Part shown: piece by piece, positions 43,098 to 51,822 of the stretch
Layout of the letters: every line of letters begins with the position of its first letter
Position numbering within the stretch: the stretch's first letter is position 1
Notes under the pieces: generated by a model
Told to the model about the DNA's origin: nothing
Database searches by the model: none
What the model saw: the letters and a program-made list of their open reading frames with translations, nothing else
Assembly: GCF_900240995.1 (NCBI RefSeq)
Contig: NZ_LT965958.1
Span: 96,758 to 160,757 of the forward strand
DNA from: Bacillus sp. Marseille-P3661
Lineage (GTDB): Bacteria > Bacillota > Bacilli > Bacillales > Bacillaceae_J
Direction of reading: 5' to 3'
Length of the DNA: 64,000 bases
Translations under genes and position numbers: made by a program

Positions 43098-44370
43098 GTC
43101 AGAATTAGCAAAGGGTTTTGAGAATGAATGAAGATTCAGCTGTAATGTAGTCAGAATTAGCAAAGGGCTATGACAGAAACCGTTGATTAAACCGAAAAGG
43201 AGCCAGAATCAGGTAGGAATTCTGACAAAAACCTTTGATTAAGTTGAAAAGTAGTCAGAACCAGCGAGGGATACCGACAGGAAAAAGAGCTGAAGCCGAA
43301 AAGGAGTCAGAACCAGGGAGGAATTCTGACAGAAAAGGGCGCAAAAGCCGAAAAGTAGTCAGAATCGGGGTGGAATTCTGACAGAAAAAGGCGCAAAAGC
43401 TGAAAAGTAGTCAGAATCAGGGTGTGATTCTGACAGGAAAAGACGCTAGAGCTGAAAAGGAGTCAGAATTAGGGTGGAATTCTGACAGAAAAAGGCGCAA
43501 AAGCTGAAAGTAGTCAGAATCAGGGTAGAATTCTGACAGAAAAAGGCGCAAAAGCTGAAAAGTAGTCAGAATCAGGGTGTGATTCTGACAGGAAAAGACG
43601 CTAGAGCTGAAAAGTAGTCAGAATCGGGGTGGAATTCTGACAGGAACAGGAGTTGAAGCCGAAAAGTAGTCAGAACCAGGGAGGGATTCTGACAGAAAAA
43701 GGCGCAAAAGCTGAAAAGTAGTCAGAATCAGGGTAGAATTCTGACAGAAAAAGGAGTAAAAGCCGAAAAGTAGTCAGAACCAGGGTGGAATTCTGACAGA
43801 AAAAGGAGTAAAAGCCGAAAAGTAGTCAGAATCAGGGTGTGATTCTGACAGGAAAAGACGCTAGAGCTGAAAAGTAGTCAGAATTAGGGTGGGATTCTGA
43901 CAGGAAAAGCAGCAAAAGCCGAAAAGTAGTCAGAATTAGGGTGTGATTCTGACAGGAAAAGACGCTAGAGCTGAAAAGTAGTCAGAATCAGGGTGGAATT
44001 CTGACAGGAAAAGGCGCAAAAGCCAAAAAGTAGTCAGAATCAGGGAGGAATTCTGACAGGAACAGGAGCGCAAGCCGAAAAGTAGTCAGAATCAGGGGGT
44101 GATTCTGACAGGAACAGGAGCAAAAGCCAAATAGTAGTCAGAACCAGCGAGGAATTCTGACAGGAAAAGGAGCAAAAGGCGAAAAGGAGTCAGAATCAGG
44201 GAGGAATTCTGACAGGACAAGGCGCAAGAGCTGAAAAGGAGTCAGAACCAGCGAGGAATTTTGACAGGAACAGTTGCAAAAGCCGAAAAGTAGTCAGAAT
44301 CAGGAAGTAATTCTGACAGGAAAAGCAACTAAAGCTGATAAGTAGTCAGAATCAAGGGTGGCTATTTAAA
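43098..44370 (+). repeat. 52-bp tandem hairpin repeat array, family C, 25 units
   Basis: GTCAGAA-type markers occur at 43098, 43150, 43202, 43254, 43306, 43358, 43410, 43462, 43513, 43565, 43617, 43669, 43721, 43773, 43825, 43877, 43929, 43981, 44033, 44085, 44137, 44189, 44241, 44293 and 44345. Every interval is 52 bp except one of 51. Most units have arms GTCAGAAT and ATTCTGAC around a 9-base loop (CAGGGTGTG or similar), then ~27 bases of A/G-rich spacer (AGGAAAAGACGCTAGAGC type). The first two and last units are degenerate. It lies between convergent genes, carries no ORF, and shares no primary sequence with arrays A or B. Confidence 0.95.
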
Positions 44371-44395
44371 TAAATAAGTAACTCCTATTGCAGCG

Positions 44396-44432
44396 AAAAA
44401 GCACACGATGTGTATAGCATCGTGTGCTTTTT
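44396..44432. terminator. bidirectional terminator
   Basis: AAAAAGCACACGATG and CATCGTGTGCTTTTT form a perfect 15-bp stem with a 7-base loop. It ends the minus-strand repeat-protein gene (stop at 44466) and isolates it from array C. Confidence 0.9.
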
Positions 44433-44465
44433 CATATGTTTTATCGATTTTGCGTATATAGTTAA

Positions 44466-45494
44466 TTATTTTTGTACTAGAGCTTCAATTTGGGATTTTG
44501 CTTGATTTAAAATAGCCTGAGCTTTTTCTTTCGTTGCGTCATTCAAATTAGCGAAGATGTCAGAATAATTATTTCTATGCTCAATCCCACCTTTAAACTC
44601 AGGCATCTTAATTCCAAGCTCCGATAATTGTGTTTGAGCCTCTTCATGAGTAAGACTGCCGTCTTTCACCTGATCTAAAATAGCCTGAGCTTTTTCTTTC
44701 GTTGCGTCATCCAAATTGGCGAAGATGTCAGAACGGTTATTTCTATGCTCAAGTCCACCTTTAAACTTAGGCATCTCAATTCCAAGCTCCAATAGCTGTG
44801 CTTGAGCCTCTTCATGAGCAAGACTACCGTCTTTCACCAATTCAAGAATAGCCTGAGCTTTTTCTTTCGTTGCGTCATCCAAATTGGCGAAGATGTCAGA
44901 ACGGTTATTTCTATGCTCAATCCCACCTTTAAACTCAGGCATCTCAATTCCAAGCTCCGATAATTGTGTTTGAGCATCTTCACGAGCAAGACTGCCGTCT
45001 TTCACCAATTCAAGAATAGCCTGAGCTTTTTCTTTCGTCGCGTCATCCAAATTAGCAAAGATGTCAGAATGGTTATTTTTATGCCCAAACCCTCCCCAAA
45101 AACTAGGCATCTCAATTCCAAGCTCCGATAACTGTGCTTGAGCATCTTCACGAGCAAGACTGCCGTCTTTCACCAACTCAAGAATAGCTTGAGCTTTTTC
45201 TTTCGTTGTCTCATCTAAATTAGCAAATCTGTCAATTTTCAAACCTTTAGTTGGTAATGCTATACCAAGGTCCGCCAATTTAGTTTTTGTATCATCCATT
45301 ATAGCCTGAATTTTTTCTTGTGCAGTTTCATCCAAATTTTTTAGGGCCATTCCCTTAAAAACTTTAACCACTGCTGCAGGTGGAGTTTCATTGACATTTT
45401 CCTCGGCAAAAGCAGGATATGCAGTTGCCCCCATAACACCTAATGATAATGCCCCTGTTAACATATACCCGATTAATTTGCTTTTCTTTTTCAT
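44466..45494 (-). CDS. secreted protein with 56-residue tandem repeats
   Basis: 342 residues from minus-strand ATG 45494, chosen because CGGAGGAT precedes it and it starts a perfect signal peptide (MKKKSKLIGYM...AYPAFAEE). The mature part has a degenerate first unit and then four 56-residue repeats plus a truncated fifth, each starting 'FANLDDATKEKAQAILELV' and ending 'LGIEMPEFKGGIEHRNNRSD'. Repeats 2-4 are nearly identical also in DNA (168-bp period). Each repeat looks like two amphipathic helices. Function unknown; no wall anchor is seen. A terminator follows at 44396. Confidence 0.8.
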   Translation of the reverse strand: MKKKSKLIGYMLTGALSLGVMGATAYPAFAEENVNETPPAAVVKVFKGMALKNLDETAQEKIQAIMDDTKTKLADLGIALPTKGLKIDRFANLDETTKEKAQAILELVKDGSLAREDAQAQLSELGIEMPSFWGGFGHKNNHSDIFANLDDATKEKAQAILELVKDGSLAREDAQTQLSELGIEMPEFKGGIEHRNNRSDIFANLDDATKEKAQAILELVKDGSLAHEEAQAQLLELGIEMPKFKGGLEHRNNRSDIFANLDDATKEKAQAILDQVKDGSLTHEEAQTQLSELGIKMPEFKGGIEHRNNYSDIFANLNDATKEKAQAILNQAKSQIEALVQK

Positions 45495-45712
45495 AATATT
45501 ATCCTCCGATTTAGTTTTATGTAGCAAGGCATTGAATGCCTTACAATCGTTACTGTACTCCTTCAATGTGTCAGCAATATGTCAAAAGAATTTTTAGCGC
45601 TAATAATTAGAGGGCAACGACGGCATAAGTCTATTATAAATATATTATGTAAACTAGAAGATCTTAATATGTTAAACATCAAATTTTGTCGGAAACATAC
45701 TAGAAAATTATT

Positions 45713-45741
45713 TTGACATTACGAGTAAATAGGTATAAATT
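45713..45741 (+). promoter_or_regulatory. probable promoter of the sulP gene
   Basis: TTGACA is followed 17 bases later by TAAATT (an overlapping TATAAA sits at 15), about 67 bases before the start codon, in the divergent intergenic region. Confidence 0.5.
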
Positions 45742-45807
45742 CATATAATAGTATATTCAAATATTCAGATATACTTAGAAATAATTCAAAACGAAGAAGG
45801 GTTGTAC

Positions 45808-47568
45808 ATGCTAAAGAAGTTGAGGTTTACTGGGAGATTTTCAGGCTATTCTTTACAAAGTTTTCAAAAAGATCTTCTATCAGGACTCGTAGTAGGGGTA
45901 ATTGCGATACCATTAGGGATGGCCTTTGCGATTGCTTCCGGAGTAAAGCCGGAATATGGTATTTATACGACAATTATTGCGGGGATTTTAATTTCATTGT
46001 TTGGTGGTTCAAGATATCAAATCGGTGGACCTACTGGTGCATTTATACCTATATTATTAGGCGTTGTTATGACCTATGGATATGAAAATCTATTAATTGC
46101 AGGATGTATGGCAGGGATTATATTATTGTTAATGGGGATTTTTAAGCTGGGGTCATTAATTAAATTTATTCCTCGGCCTGTAACAATAGGTTTTACCGCT
46201 GGAATTGCAGTTATAATCTTTACAGGCCAAATTGCTAATTTTCTCGGTCTTACAGATATTGAAAAGCATGAAGCATTTTTAGCGAATATAACTGAGATTA
46301 TCGACCATATTGATACGATAAATCTTTATAGTGTCGTCACAGCTACCATCTGTTTATTAACAATTATAATAACACCTAAAGTTTTTCCGAAGGTGCCTGG
46401 CCCGCTCATTGGTTTATTACTTTCAACCATAATCGCGAATATATTCTATCCAGCTCAAGTGGCAACAATCGGTTCAACATATGGAAATATACCTAGTAAT
46501 CTACCTAGCTTTCAATTTCCTGAAATTACACTTGAAAAGATTCAACAACTCATTCGACCCGCTTTTGTCATTGCGATGCTTGGTGCCATTGAATCTTTAT
46601 TATCCGCAGTCGTTGCAGATGGCATGACTAATAGCAAGCATAATAGTAATCGGGAGCTTGTTGGTCAAGGAATTGCAAATATCATTACTCCATTTTTTGG
46701 TGGGATCCCGGCAACAGGGGCAATCGCAAGAACCGCAACAAACATAAAAAATGGAGCAGTATCACCTTTTTCTGGTATTATTCATGGTATCATGGTTTTA
46801 TTAATATTAATTTTATTTGCACCATATGCGTCCAATATACCATTAGCAAGTATGGCACCTATCTTAATGGTTGTTGCTTGGAATATGAGTGAACGTCATG
46901 TCTTTTATCATGTATTAAAAATTAAAACTGAAGATTCATTGGTTTTAGTAGTCACATTTTTATTAACCGTTTTTGTCAACCTTACAGTTGCAGTTGAAGT
47001 GGGACTAATTTTGGCGGTTGTACTGTTTACAAAACGCATGAGTGATTTGATGGTAACGGCTAGGGCTCTACCTAACCGAAATAACAAACATGAAAAAGTT
47101 GAAACACATATGGTATCTGATACACATGATTGTCCGCAAATTAGTATTTATAATATCGAAGGTCCGCTGTTCTTCGGCGTTGCTGCAACGTTTGGGCATA
47201 CCATTATGAGCACGATCAATTACAAGCCTCGTGTTTTATTATTAAGGATGGGAAGAGTTCCTTTTATGGATTCAACGGGTGAAGCCAACTTAACAAGTGT
47301 CGTGAAGAACTTTTCAAAACATGGTGTCGTGTTAATTTCAGGTATAAAGTCTCAACCTAAAAGCGTATTACAAAAAACGGGGCTCTATGATCTTATTGGG
47401 GAACAACACTTTTTTGAACATACAGGTGAGGCAATTAATTATGCGTTAACGCATTTAAATAAAGATAAATGTTTAGGTTGTAAACATTTTGCATTTAGGG
47501 AATGTGCAGCACTCTCAGCATCAAAAGACACATCTCAACACAATAAAGAAAATGTACTTATGTCTTAA
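45808..47568 (+). CDS. SulP family anion transporter with STAS domain
   Basis: 586 residues from ATG 45808, 6 bases after GAAGAAGGG; an upstream TTG is too close to the site. The membrane part begins 'FQKDLLSGLVVGVIAIPLGMAFAIASG' with the SulP signature 'GGSRYQIGGPTGAFIPIL' and ~12 helices. A C-terminal STAS domain (about 440-555) contains 'RMGRVPFMDSTGEANL'. Members carry sulfate, bicarbonate or other anions; substrate unknown here. The last 35 residues hold an unusual 'KCLGCKHFAFRECAAL' Cys/His cluster. An ArsR regulator follows 29 bases later, probably controlling this operon. Confidence 0.9.
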   Translation: MLKKLRFTGRFSGYSLQSFQKDLLSGLVVGVIAIPLGMAFAIASGVKPEYGIYTTIIAGILISLFGGSRYQIGGPTGAFIPILLGVVMTYGYENLLIAGCMAGIILLLMGIFKLGSLIKFIPRPVTIGFTAGIAVIIFTGQIANFLGLTDIEKHEAFLANITEIIDHIDTINLYSVVTATICLLTIIITPKVFPKVPGPLIGLLLSTIIANIFYPAQVATIGSTYGNIPSNLPSFQFPEITLEKIQQLIRPAFVIAMLGAIESLLSAVVADGMTNSKHNSNRELVGQGIANIITPFFGGIPATGAIARTATNIKNGAVSPFSGIIHGIMVLLILILFAPYASNIPLASMAPILMVVAWNMSERHVFYHVLKIKTEDSLVLVVTFLLTVFVNLTVAVEVGLILAVVLFTKRMSDLMVTARALPNRNNKHEKVETHMVSDTHDCPQISIYNIEGPLFFGVAATFGHTIMSTINYKPRVLLLRMGRVPFMDSTGEANLTSVVKNFSKHGVVLISGIKSQPKSVLQKTGLYDLIGEQHFFEHTGEAINYALTHLNKDKCLGCKHFAFRECAALSASKDTSQHNKENVLMS

Positions 47569-47597
47569 AAGTGGGATTAATAAATGAGGTGGAAAGA

Positions 47598-47945
47598 ATG
47601 AATTTAGAATTGCAACAGTTTAAAGCTGAATTTTTTAAGGCGCTTTCACATCCATTACGGATTAGGATTCTTGAATTGCTAGCAGAGGGCGATAAAAACG
47701 TAAATGAAATTCAAAGTTTAGTCGGAAGTGAAGGCTCGGCTGTTTCTCAACAATTAACGGTATTAAGAGCTAAAAATATTGTCACGGGTACAAAGGATGG
47801 TAACCGCGTCATATATTCACTAAGAGATCCAATGATCATTGAACTTTTACAAGTTGCGCGCCAAATATTTAACAACCACCTCGTAGATACGATCACCATG
47901 TTAGACAAATTTAATGATAATGATGAGACAGAAGCAGACAACTAA
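47598..47945 (+). CDS. ArsR-family transcriptional regulator
   Basis: 115 residues from ATG 47598, which has GAGGTGG 5 bases ahead; a GTG at 47571 lacks a site. Winged-helix pattern 'FKALSHPLRIRILELLAEG' and recognition helix 'GSAVSQQLTVLRAKNIV' followed by 'GNRVIYSLRDP'. No clear ArsR metal-binding Cys pair, so the signal is unknown. It lies downstream of the SulP gene and is likely its repressor, a common SulP-ArsR pairing. A terminator follows. Confidence 0.87.
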   Translation: MNLELQQFKAEFFKALSHPLRIRILELLAEGDKNVNEIQSLVGSEGSAVSQQLTVLRAKNIVTGTKDGNRVIYSLRDPMIIELLQVARQIFNNHLVDTITMLDKFNDNDETEADN

Positions 47946-47989
47946 TTCCAAACCGGAAATGAAAAAGTAAATACTGACAGCGCTTTTTA

Positions 47990-48028
47990 AAAAATGACAA
48001 TTTTTATTAAATTGTCATTTTTTTTTTT
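47990..48028 (+). terminator. terminator after the sulP-arsR operon
   Basis: ATGACAATTT and AAATTGTCAT arms around a 5-base loop, followed by T11, 45 bases after the arsR-family stop. Confidence 0.9.
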
Positions 48029-48184
48029 AATAAATAGAACATTTAGAAAGATACGTGGTAGAATGGGGAAAAGAAATAAATTTTATGCATATTATTGTAG
48101 AATTTACTAGTAAAATGTAGTAATATATTGGCAAAATATTTTTAAAATTACCTCTATTTAAATAAAGGCAGGCTGATAAGCAAA

Positions 48185-50923
48185 ATGAAATTTAAAACAA
48201 AGCTTTATGTGGGATTTGGTTCGATCTTAACATGCATGATAATTATTGCATTTTTTGTAATGTATATGATGCAAGAACAAAATAAGTTTATGAATGAAAT
48301 TGTAAAGGAACGTTATGAAAGAGTAAACCATGTTAACACTTTCCGTGTTGAAACCTTTAATACGGCCAAGAGGTTAAGAGACTTAATTCTGCTAGAAGAT
48401 GAAAAGGCAATTAGCAGGGAAATTAAAATAATAGAAGGATCTCGATTAATTGCCAATAACGCCGTTGAATTATTAAAGAACTCAGTAACGGAGGGTAAAA
48501 GTAGTGAACTAGTCATTGAACTGGATTATCTTAATAAATCGTATAATGAAGCGTTTGCTAGGATCGTACAGCTTGTTAATGAAGGGAAAAAGGAAGAGGC
48601 CATTAACCTACTTCTTAATGATTACCGAGATGTTAGAGATGGGCTGGGCAGTACATACGGTCAACTGATTGAAATTGAAGAACAAGCTATGAAAGAAGCG
48701 TTAATACAGTCAAACGAGATGTATAGTTTTACTAGAAATGGTTTCTTATATCTGATTGCTACGTGCCTGGTAATCGGTATTGGAGTCACACTATGGGTTA
48801 TTAAAACGATTACAACACGCATTCGTAAAGTAAATGCTATTCTAAATAGCGCTGCTGATAATAACTCTGCCACTATACCACGTATTGAAATTGATACAAA
48901 TGATGAGTTTATGGATATAGCTAGGGCCTATAATGAAATGGCAAAATCACTCGAAGAGCATATGGCTGAAGAAAATGATTTAAAAGAAAAAATGCGGACT
49001 GAGAATTGGATTAAGACAAATTGGGCTGAAATAACAACCATGTATCAAGGTATACAAGATATCCAAAACTTTGCACGTCTATTTATTTCAAAACTTACGC
49101 CAATCGTTGGTGCAAGCTATGGCGTCTTTTATATGAAGAATGAACGAGAAGAGAAGTTAACTAAAATTGCGTCATATGCTAGTGTTGAGACTGATATTAA
49201 TGTGAAATCAATTCGCTTTGGCGAAGGTTTAGTAGGTCAGGCAGCTCTTGAAAACCAAACGATACTAGTAGATTCATTACCTGACAATTATATTCATATA
49301 AAGTCAGGTCTTGGACAGGGTGCCCCAACACATTTATTAATATTGCCAGTTGAATATGAGGGTAAGGTTATAGCAGTTGTTGAAATGGCATCGTTTAAAG
49401 CGTTTGACCCTGTCCATAAACAGTTTCTTGAAATTGTGTTTAGAACCGTTGGTATAAGTTTAAATAGTATTATGGCTCATATGAAAATGGAAAAGTTATT
49501 GGCTGAATCACAAACATTAACTGAAGAATTGCAAAGTCAGTCCGAGGAGCTTCAACAACAACAAGAAGAGTTAAGAATGATTAATGAGCAATTAGAAGAG
49601 CAATATAAAAATTCAGAAGAAAAAACAAAAGAACTAGAAAAAGTTAAAATCGTTCTTGAAGAAAAAAATCAGACTGTTGAGCTTAGCTCGAAGTATAAAA
49701 CTGAATTTTTGGCCAATATGTCACATGAATTGCGGACGCCGCTTAATAGCATGTTAATACTTTCGCAGTTGCTTGCGGAAAATAATGATAAAAACCTAAC
49801 TGATAATCAAGTGGAATATGCGAACACCATTCATTCGTCTGGTAAAGATCTATTATATTTAATTGATGATATTCTAGATTTATCTAAAATTGAATCAGGT
49901 AAAATGCCAATTTTTCCAGAGGAGATTCTGTTTACTGACATCCAAGAATTTGTTGAACAGCAATTTACACCGATTGCCAAGCAGAAAGGTTTAGAGTACA
50001 AGATTTTAATAGATGAAAGCTTACCATATGTATTTTTCACAGATGCTCAAAGACTGAAACAAATTTTAAAGAATTTATTATCTAATGCGTTTAAATTTAC
50101 AAGCCAGGGTAGAGTAACACTGCACTTCAAGTTAAGTACAAGTGACCAATCCAAGAAATCAATGTTGGCAATTTCAGTTACTGATACTGGTATCGGAATT
50201 TCTAAAGAAAAGCAGCAAATTATTTTTGAGGCATTTAATCAAGCAGATGGAACAACTAGCCGTAAATATGGAGGTACAGGGTTAGGATTATCAATAAGCA
50301 AAGAATTAGCCCAACTGTTAGGCGGATATATTGAGATAAGCAGTGTCGAAGGAAAAGGAAGCACATTTACACTCTATTTACCAGAGTATGAAATACAGGT
50401 AGAAGATCAATTATTAATAGCCGAAGCAGCAGCTACTGTTGAGGATCAAACGTTACCTGTAGGTAATGAAGGTACTGAACAATTAACCACTCATGGTGAG
50501 AAAAGCAGTCAGGCCAATGAATTGAAAAATATTAAAGAGCTGCTAGCGGGGAGAAAGGTATTATTAGTTGACGACGATATGCGCAATATCTTTTCTTTAA
50601 CAACTGCACTAGAAACAAACAAAATGATTGTAGAGTTTGCTGAGAATGGAAAAGATGCAATCGAAATTTTGAATAGTCAATCTGACTTTGATCTTGTTTT
50701 GATGGACATCATGATGCCGATTATGGATGGTTATGAAGCCATGAAAAAAATTCGTCAAATAGATAGATTTAAAGATTTGCCAATCATCGCCTTAACAGCA
50801 AAAGCAATGAAAAATGATAGGGAAAAATGTTTAGAGGCTGGTGCATCAGATTATATTAGCAAGCCTGTAAATCTAGAACAATTATTATCTTTAATTCGAG
50901 TATGGTTGTATAGGGAAAGGTGA
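48185..50923 (+). CDS. hybrid sensor histidine kinase/response regulator
   Basis: 912 residues. Two membrane helices (about 8-28 and 183-205) flank an extracytoplasmic four-helix-bundle sensor, then a HAMP domain (about 205-260), a GAF domain (about 290-430), a coiled coil (about 440-500), HisKA with phospho-acceptor His514 ('NMSHELRTPLNSM'), HATPase ('LKNLLSNAFKF', 'DTGIGIS', 'GGTGLGLSIS') and a receiver domain with Asp841 ('LVLMDIMMPIMDG'). All catalytic residues are present. It starts a three-gene operon with CheR and a second receiver-kinase protein. Such clusters form multi-step phosphorelays; the signal is unknown. Confidence 0.92.
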   Translation: MKFKTKLYVGFGSILTCMIIIAFFVMYMMQEQNKFMNEIVKERYERVNHVNTFRVETFNTAKRLRDLILLEDEKAISREIKIIEGSRLIANNAVELLKNSVTEGKSSELVIELDYLNKSYNEAFARIVQLVNEGKKEEAINLLLNDYRDVRDGLGSTYGQLIEIEEQAMKEALIQSNEMYSFTRNGFLYLIATCLVIGIGVTLWVIKTITTRIRKVNAILNSAADNNSATIPRIEIDTNDEFMDIARAYNEMAKSLEEHMAEENDLKEKMRTENWIKTNWAEITTMYQGIQDIQNFARLFISKLTPIVGASYGVFYMKNEREEKLTKIASYASVETDINVKSIRFGEGLVGQAALENQTILVDSLPDNYIHIKSGLGQGAPTHLLILPVEYEGKVIAVVEMASFKAFDPVHKQFLEIVFRTVGISLNSIMAHMKMEKLLAESQTLTEELQSQSEELQQQQEELRMINEQLEEQYKNSEEKTKELEKVKIVLEEKNQTVELSSKYKTEFLANMSHELRTPLNSMLILSQLLAENNDKNLTDNQVEYANTIHSSGKDLLYLIDDILDLSKIESGKMPIFPEEILFTDIQEFVEQQFTPIAKQKGLEYKILIDESLPYVFFTDAQRLKQILKNLLSNAFKFTSQGRVTLHFKLSTSDQSKKSMLAISVTDTGIGISKEKQQIIFEAFNQADGTTSRKYGGTGLGLSISKELAQLLGGYIEISSVEGKGSTFTLYLPEYEIQVEDQLLIAEAAATVEDQTLPVGNEGTEQLTTHGEKSSQANELKNIKELLAGRKVLLVDDDMRNIFSLTTALETNKMIVEFAENGKDAIEILNSQSDFDLVLMDIMMPIMDGYEAMKKIRQIDRFKDLPIIALTAKAMKNDREKCLEAGASDYISKPVNLEQLLSLIRVWLYRER

Positions 50924-51792
50924 TAAAAATAAAAGAACAATATCTTTCAGTATTGAATGACAACGAGAATATAAATGATGAATTGGAAAATATCGAAATA
51001 GCCCTTTTGCTAGAAGGTATATATAAATATTATGGATTTGATTTTAGAAATTATGCTTTTTCGTCCATTAGACGCAGAATTATCCATAGAGTAAAGGTTG
51101 AGAAATTAACTTCAGTATCTGCTTTACAGGAGAAAGTTCTTCGAGACCAGCAGCTGATGGGAAAACTTATAAGTGACTTTTCAATAAATGTTACTGAAAT
51201 GTTTAGAGACCCTAGTTTTTTTAAGTACTTCCGGTTAAATATTATTCCTACTTTAAAAAACTACCCGTTTATTCGAATTTGGCATGCTGGTTGTTCTACT
51301 GGAGAAGAAGTATATTCAATGGCCATTTTACTTTATGAAGCTGGTTTATATGACAAAGCAAAAATATATGCAACAGACATGAATGAGGATATATTACGAA
51401 AAGCGGAAAAAGGGGAATTTCCTATTCACCGGATGCAGGTTTATACAAGGAATTATCATCAAGCTGGAGGAGAAAAGGAATTTTCAAAGTACTATTCTGC
51501 TAGCTATGATCATGTTGCGTTTCATTCTTTTTTAAAAGAAAATATTATATTTGGTCATCACAACTTAGCTACAGATCATTCTTTTAATGAATTTCACATT
51601 ATCATATGTAGAAATGTTTTAATCTATTTTAATCAGATATTACAAAATCGTGTTCATCGATTGTTTTATGATAGTTTAACGACGAACGGTTATCTTGCGT
51701 TAGGTAATAAAGAGGTTATCACGTTTACCCCTTTAGCAAACAGATATGAAGAAGTTGATTCAGATGAGAAAATTTACAAAAAAGTTAAGTAG
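50920..51792 (+). CDS. CheR-type protein-glutamate methyltransferase
   Basis: 290 residues. N-terminal helical domain ('YGFDFRNYAFSSIRRRI', 'FSINVTEMFRDPSFF') then a SAM-binding Rossmann domain with 'IWHAGCSTGEEVYSMAILL' and 'FHIIICRNVLIYFN', the CheR signature. It has no TPR or fused domains. The GTG at 50920 overlaps the previous gene by 4 bases; the exact start is uncertain because the ribosome site lies very close. Chemotaxis receptors are not nearby, so it may modify a non-chemotaxis partner, perhaps the sensor kinase cluster itself. Confidence 0.88.
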   Translation: MIKIKEQYLSVLNDNENINDELENIEIALLLEGIYKYYGFDFRNYAFSSIRRRIIHRVKVEKLTSVSALQEKVLRDQQLMGKLISDFSINVTEMFRDPSFFKYFRLNIIPTLKNYPFIRIWHAGCSTGEEVYSMAILLYEAGLYDKAKIYATDMNEDILRKAEKGEFPIHRMQVYTRNYHQAGGEKEFSKYYSASYDHVAFHSFLKENIIFGHHNLATDHSFNEFHIIICRNVLIYFNQILQNRVHRLFYDSLTTNGYLALGNKEVITFTPLANRYEEVDSDEKIYKKVK

Positions 51793-51822
51793 GTTATAAA
51801 TATGATTACTTGGGAGTATATG

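Noticed and set aside
43098-44370. CRISPR-like appearance of the tandem arrays (also 1841-2420 and 63380-64000)
   Set aside because: The parts between the hairpin cores are themselves repeated and related from unit to unit, the cores vary, and no cas genes are nearby. True CRISPR spacers would be unique.
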